Made by a program: the position numbers and the translations under genes. A stretch of DNA of 5,332 nt from Methanocorpusculaceae archaeon UBA425 (GTDB lineage: Archaea; Halobacteriota; Methanomicrobia; Methanomicrobiales; Methanocorpusculaceae), in NCBI GenBank assembly GCA_002506085.1, contig DAWV01000001.1, positions 432 through 5,763 of the forward strand, given 5' to 3'. This document shows, one piece after another, positions 4,532 to 5,332 of the stretch. Every line of letters begins with the position of its first letter. The first letter of the stretch is position 1. A model generated the notes under the pieces. That model was given only the letters and a program-made list of their open reading frames with translations. It searched no databases and had not been told where the DNA came from.

Positions 4532-5332
4532 TTAGTTTTTATAGCTCTGCACGTATGCGTAGGCATCCGCGAGAAGTTCCGCAAGGGAGTCGCTGCATGC
4601 AGCTTTGAGGTCCATCGGGTGAATCTTTCCGCCGGCATACGCTGTCTCGAGTTCTGCATAGCTGTGGAACTCCAGGTCTCCGCCGAACTTTTCCGGGCGG
4701 CGGATGGCGATGGAGTCCATTCTCGGGAAGACATTGTACCGGAAGATCTGCAGAATCGGGTTGCCTTCGGTTTCCGGCGGGCAGAATGCCTTTTTCAGCT
4801 TCTTTTTGATATCTTCAGGGGAGTCGGCGACCGAAATCACGTTTCCTTTCGAGGAGGACATCTTTTCGCCGTCAAGACCGTTGACGATCGGTGTGTGGAT
4901 ACATACCGGGGGTTTGTATCCGAGGGTCGGGAGGTGTTCGCGTGCGAGCATGTGGATTTTTCTCTGGTCGATTCCTCCGACTGCCGCGTCAACGTTGAGG
5001 GTCGGGATGTCGACGACCTGCATGACCGGGTAGATCATCTGGGAGACCATCGGGTTGTCCATCGCACGGCCGACTTCGTCCATACTCCGGGTGGCACGGT
5101 TGAGGGTGATCTGCTGGCAGAGGGTCAAAACTTCGGTCTGATATTTCGGGGTGAGCTGGACGTCCGTTCCGAGAACGAACTCCGCGCCTTTGAGACCGAC
5201 TGCCTCGATGCAGGCTTTGTTGTAGTCGGCGAGTTCTTTGATCTGTTCGAAGGTTCCTTTTCTGTTCAGATAGGCGTGCAGGTTTGCGATTAAGACCACG
5301 ACGTCAAATCCTGCTGCTTTCATATCCATCAG
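4532..5332 (-). CDS. tyrS: Tyrosyl-tRNA synthetase, archaeal type (partial, 5' end outside window)
   Basis: The C-terminal 266 residues of a class I aminoacyl-tRNA synthetase that charges tRNA-Tyr with tyrosine using ATP. Counting from the first in-window Met (at 5329), IANLHAYLN (14-22) is characteristic of TyrRS. Y100, Q104 and D107 in YPVMQVVD match the tyrosine-binding Gln and Asp positions of archaeal TyrRS. KMSSSK (156-161) is the class signature for the transition state. The C-terminal part (about 170-265) is the short archaeal anticodon-binding region, without the bacterial S4-like extension. The frame stays open to the window edge, with a Leu codon at 5330-5332, and the HIGH-type motif is missing. 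About 50-60 N-terminal residues should therefore lie beyond the edge, and the Met at 5329 is internal rather than the start. It heads the visible part of the operon; any promoter is outside. Confidence 0.96.
   Translation of the reverse strand: MMDMKAAGFDVVVLIANLHAYLNRKGTFEQIKELADYNKACIEAVGLKGAEFVLGTDVQLTPKYQTEVLTLCQQITLNRATRSMDEVGRAMDNPMVSQMIYPVMQVVDIPTLNVDAAVGGIDQRKIHMLAREHLPTLGYKPPVCIHTPIVNGLDGEKMSSSKGNVISVADSPEDIKKKLKKAFCPPETEGNPILQIFRYNVFPRMDSIAIRRPEKFGGDLEFHSYAELETAYAGGKIHPMDLKAACSDSLAELLADAYAYVQSYKN

Noticed and set aside
4619..5293. Long forward open frame of 224 codons
   Set aside because: It lies wholly antisense to tyrS, which has clear catalytic motifs; this frame is a by-product of the codon bias on the other strand.

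Overview
The window reads as a piece of a euryarchaeal, probably methanogen, chromosome. The strongest pointer is an archaeal-type tyrosyl-tRNA synthetase at the right edge. A COG1237-type metallo-beta-lactamase-fold protein and a flavoprotein with an iron-sulfur-flavoprotein-like cysteine cluster agree with this. The overall flavour suggests Methanomicrobiales, perhaps a Methanocorpusculum relative, but that genus-level guess is inference from recognition and not proven by the window.

Layout. Positions 1-141 hold the left arm of an inverted repeat, cut by the window edge, and a strong but oddly distant ribosome binding site. Positions 142-1188 (+) encode a pentapeptide-repeat protein with a C-terminal membrane module. 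Positions 1189-2063 contain no credible gene. They are filled by the right arm of the inverted repeat, two diverged copies of a 67-bp direct repeat, a TTCGTG-rich low-complexity stretch and a dense run of small hairpins. Positions 2064-5332 (-) are a compact gene row read right to left: tyrS (partial, 5' end outside the window), an APH-family small-molecule kinase, a flavodoxin-fold flavoprotein and an MBL-fold hydrolase. The gaps are 12 bp, 42 bp and a 4-bp ATGA overlap, so these four are probably one transcription unit whose promoter lies beyond the right edge.

Functionally, tyrS is housekeeping. The three genes behind it are of uncertain substrate: the flavoprotein and the MBL protein look translationally coupled and may act together, and the kinase is unlikely to be a dedicated antibiotic-resistance gene. 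The pentapeptide-repeat gene looks like an accessory gene: it is visibly more AT-rich than the operon and bracketed by inverted repeats.

The most interesting part is the intergenic repeat block. The same hairpin modules occur in two copies with paired, stem-preserving substitutions, which points to selection or a copying mechanism that maintains palindromes. Hairpin modules are also found inserted into one arm of the inverted repeat around the pentapeptide gene. This looks like a modular, structure-forming, interspersed repeat family rather than coding DNA.
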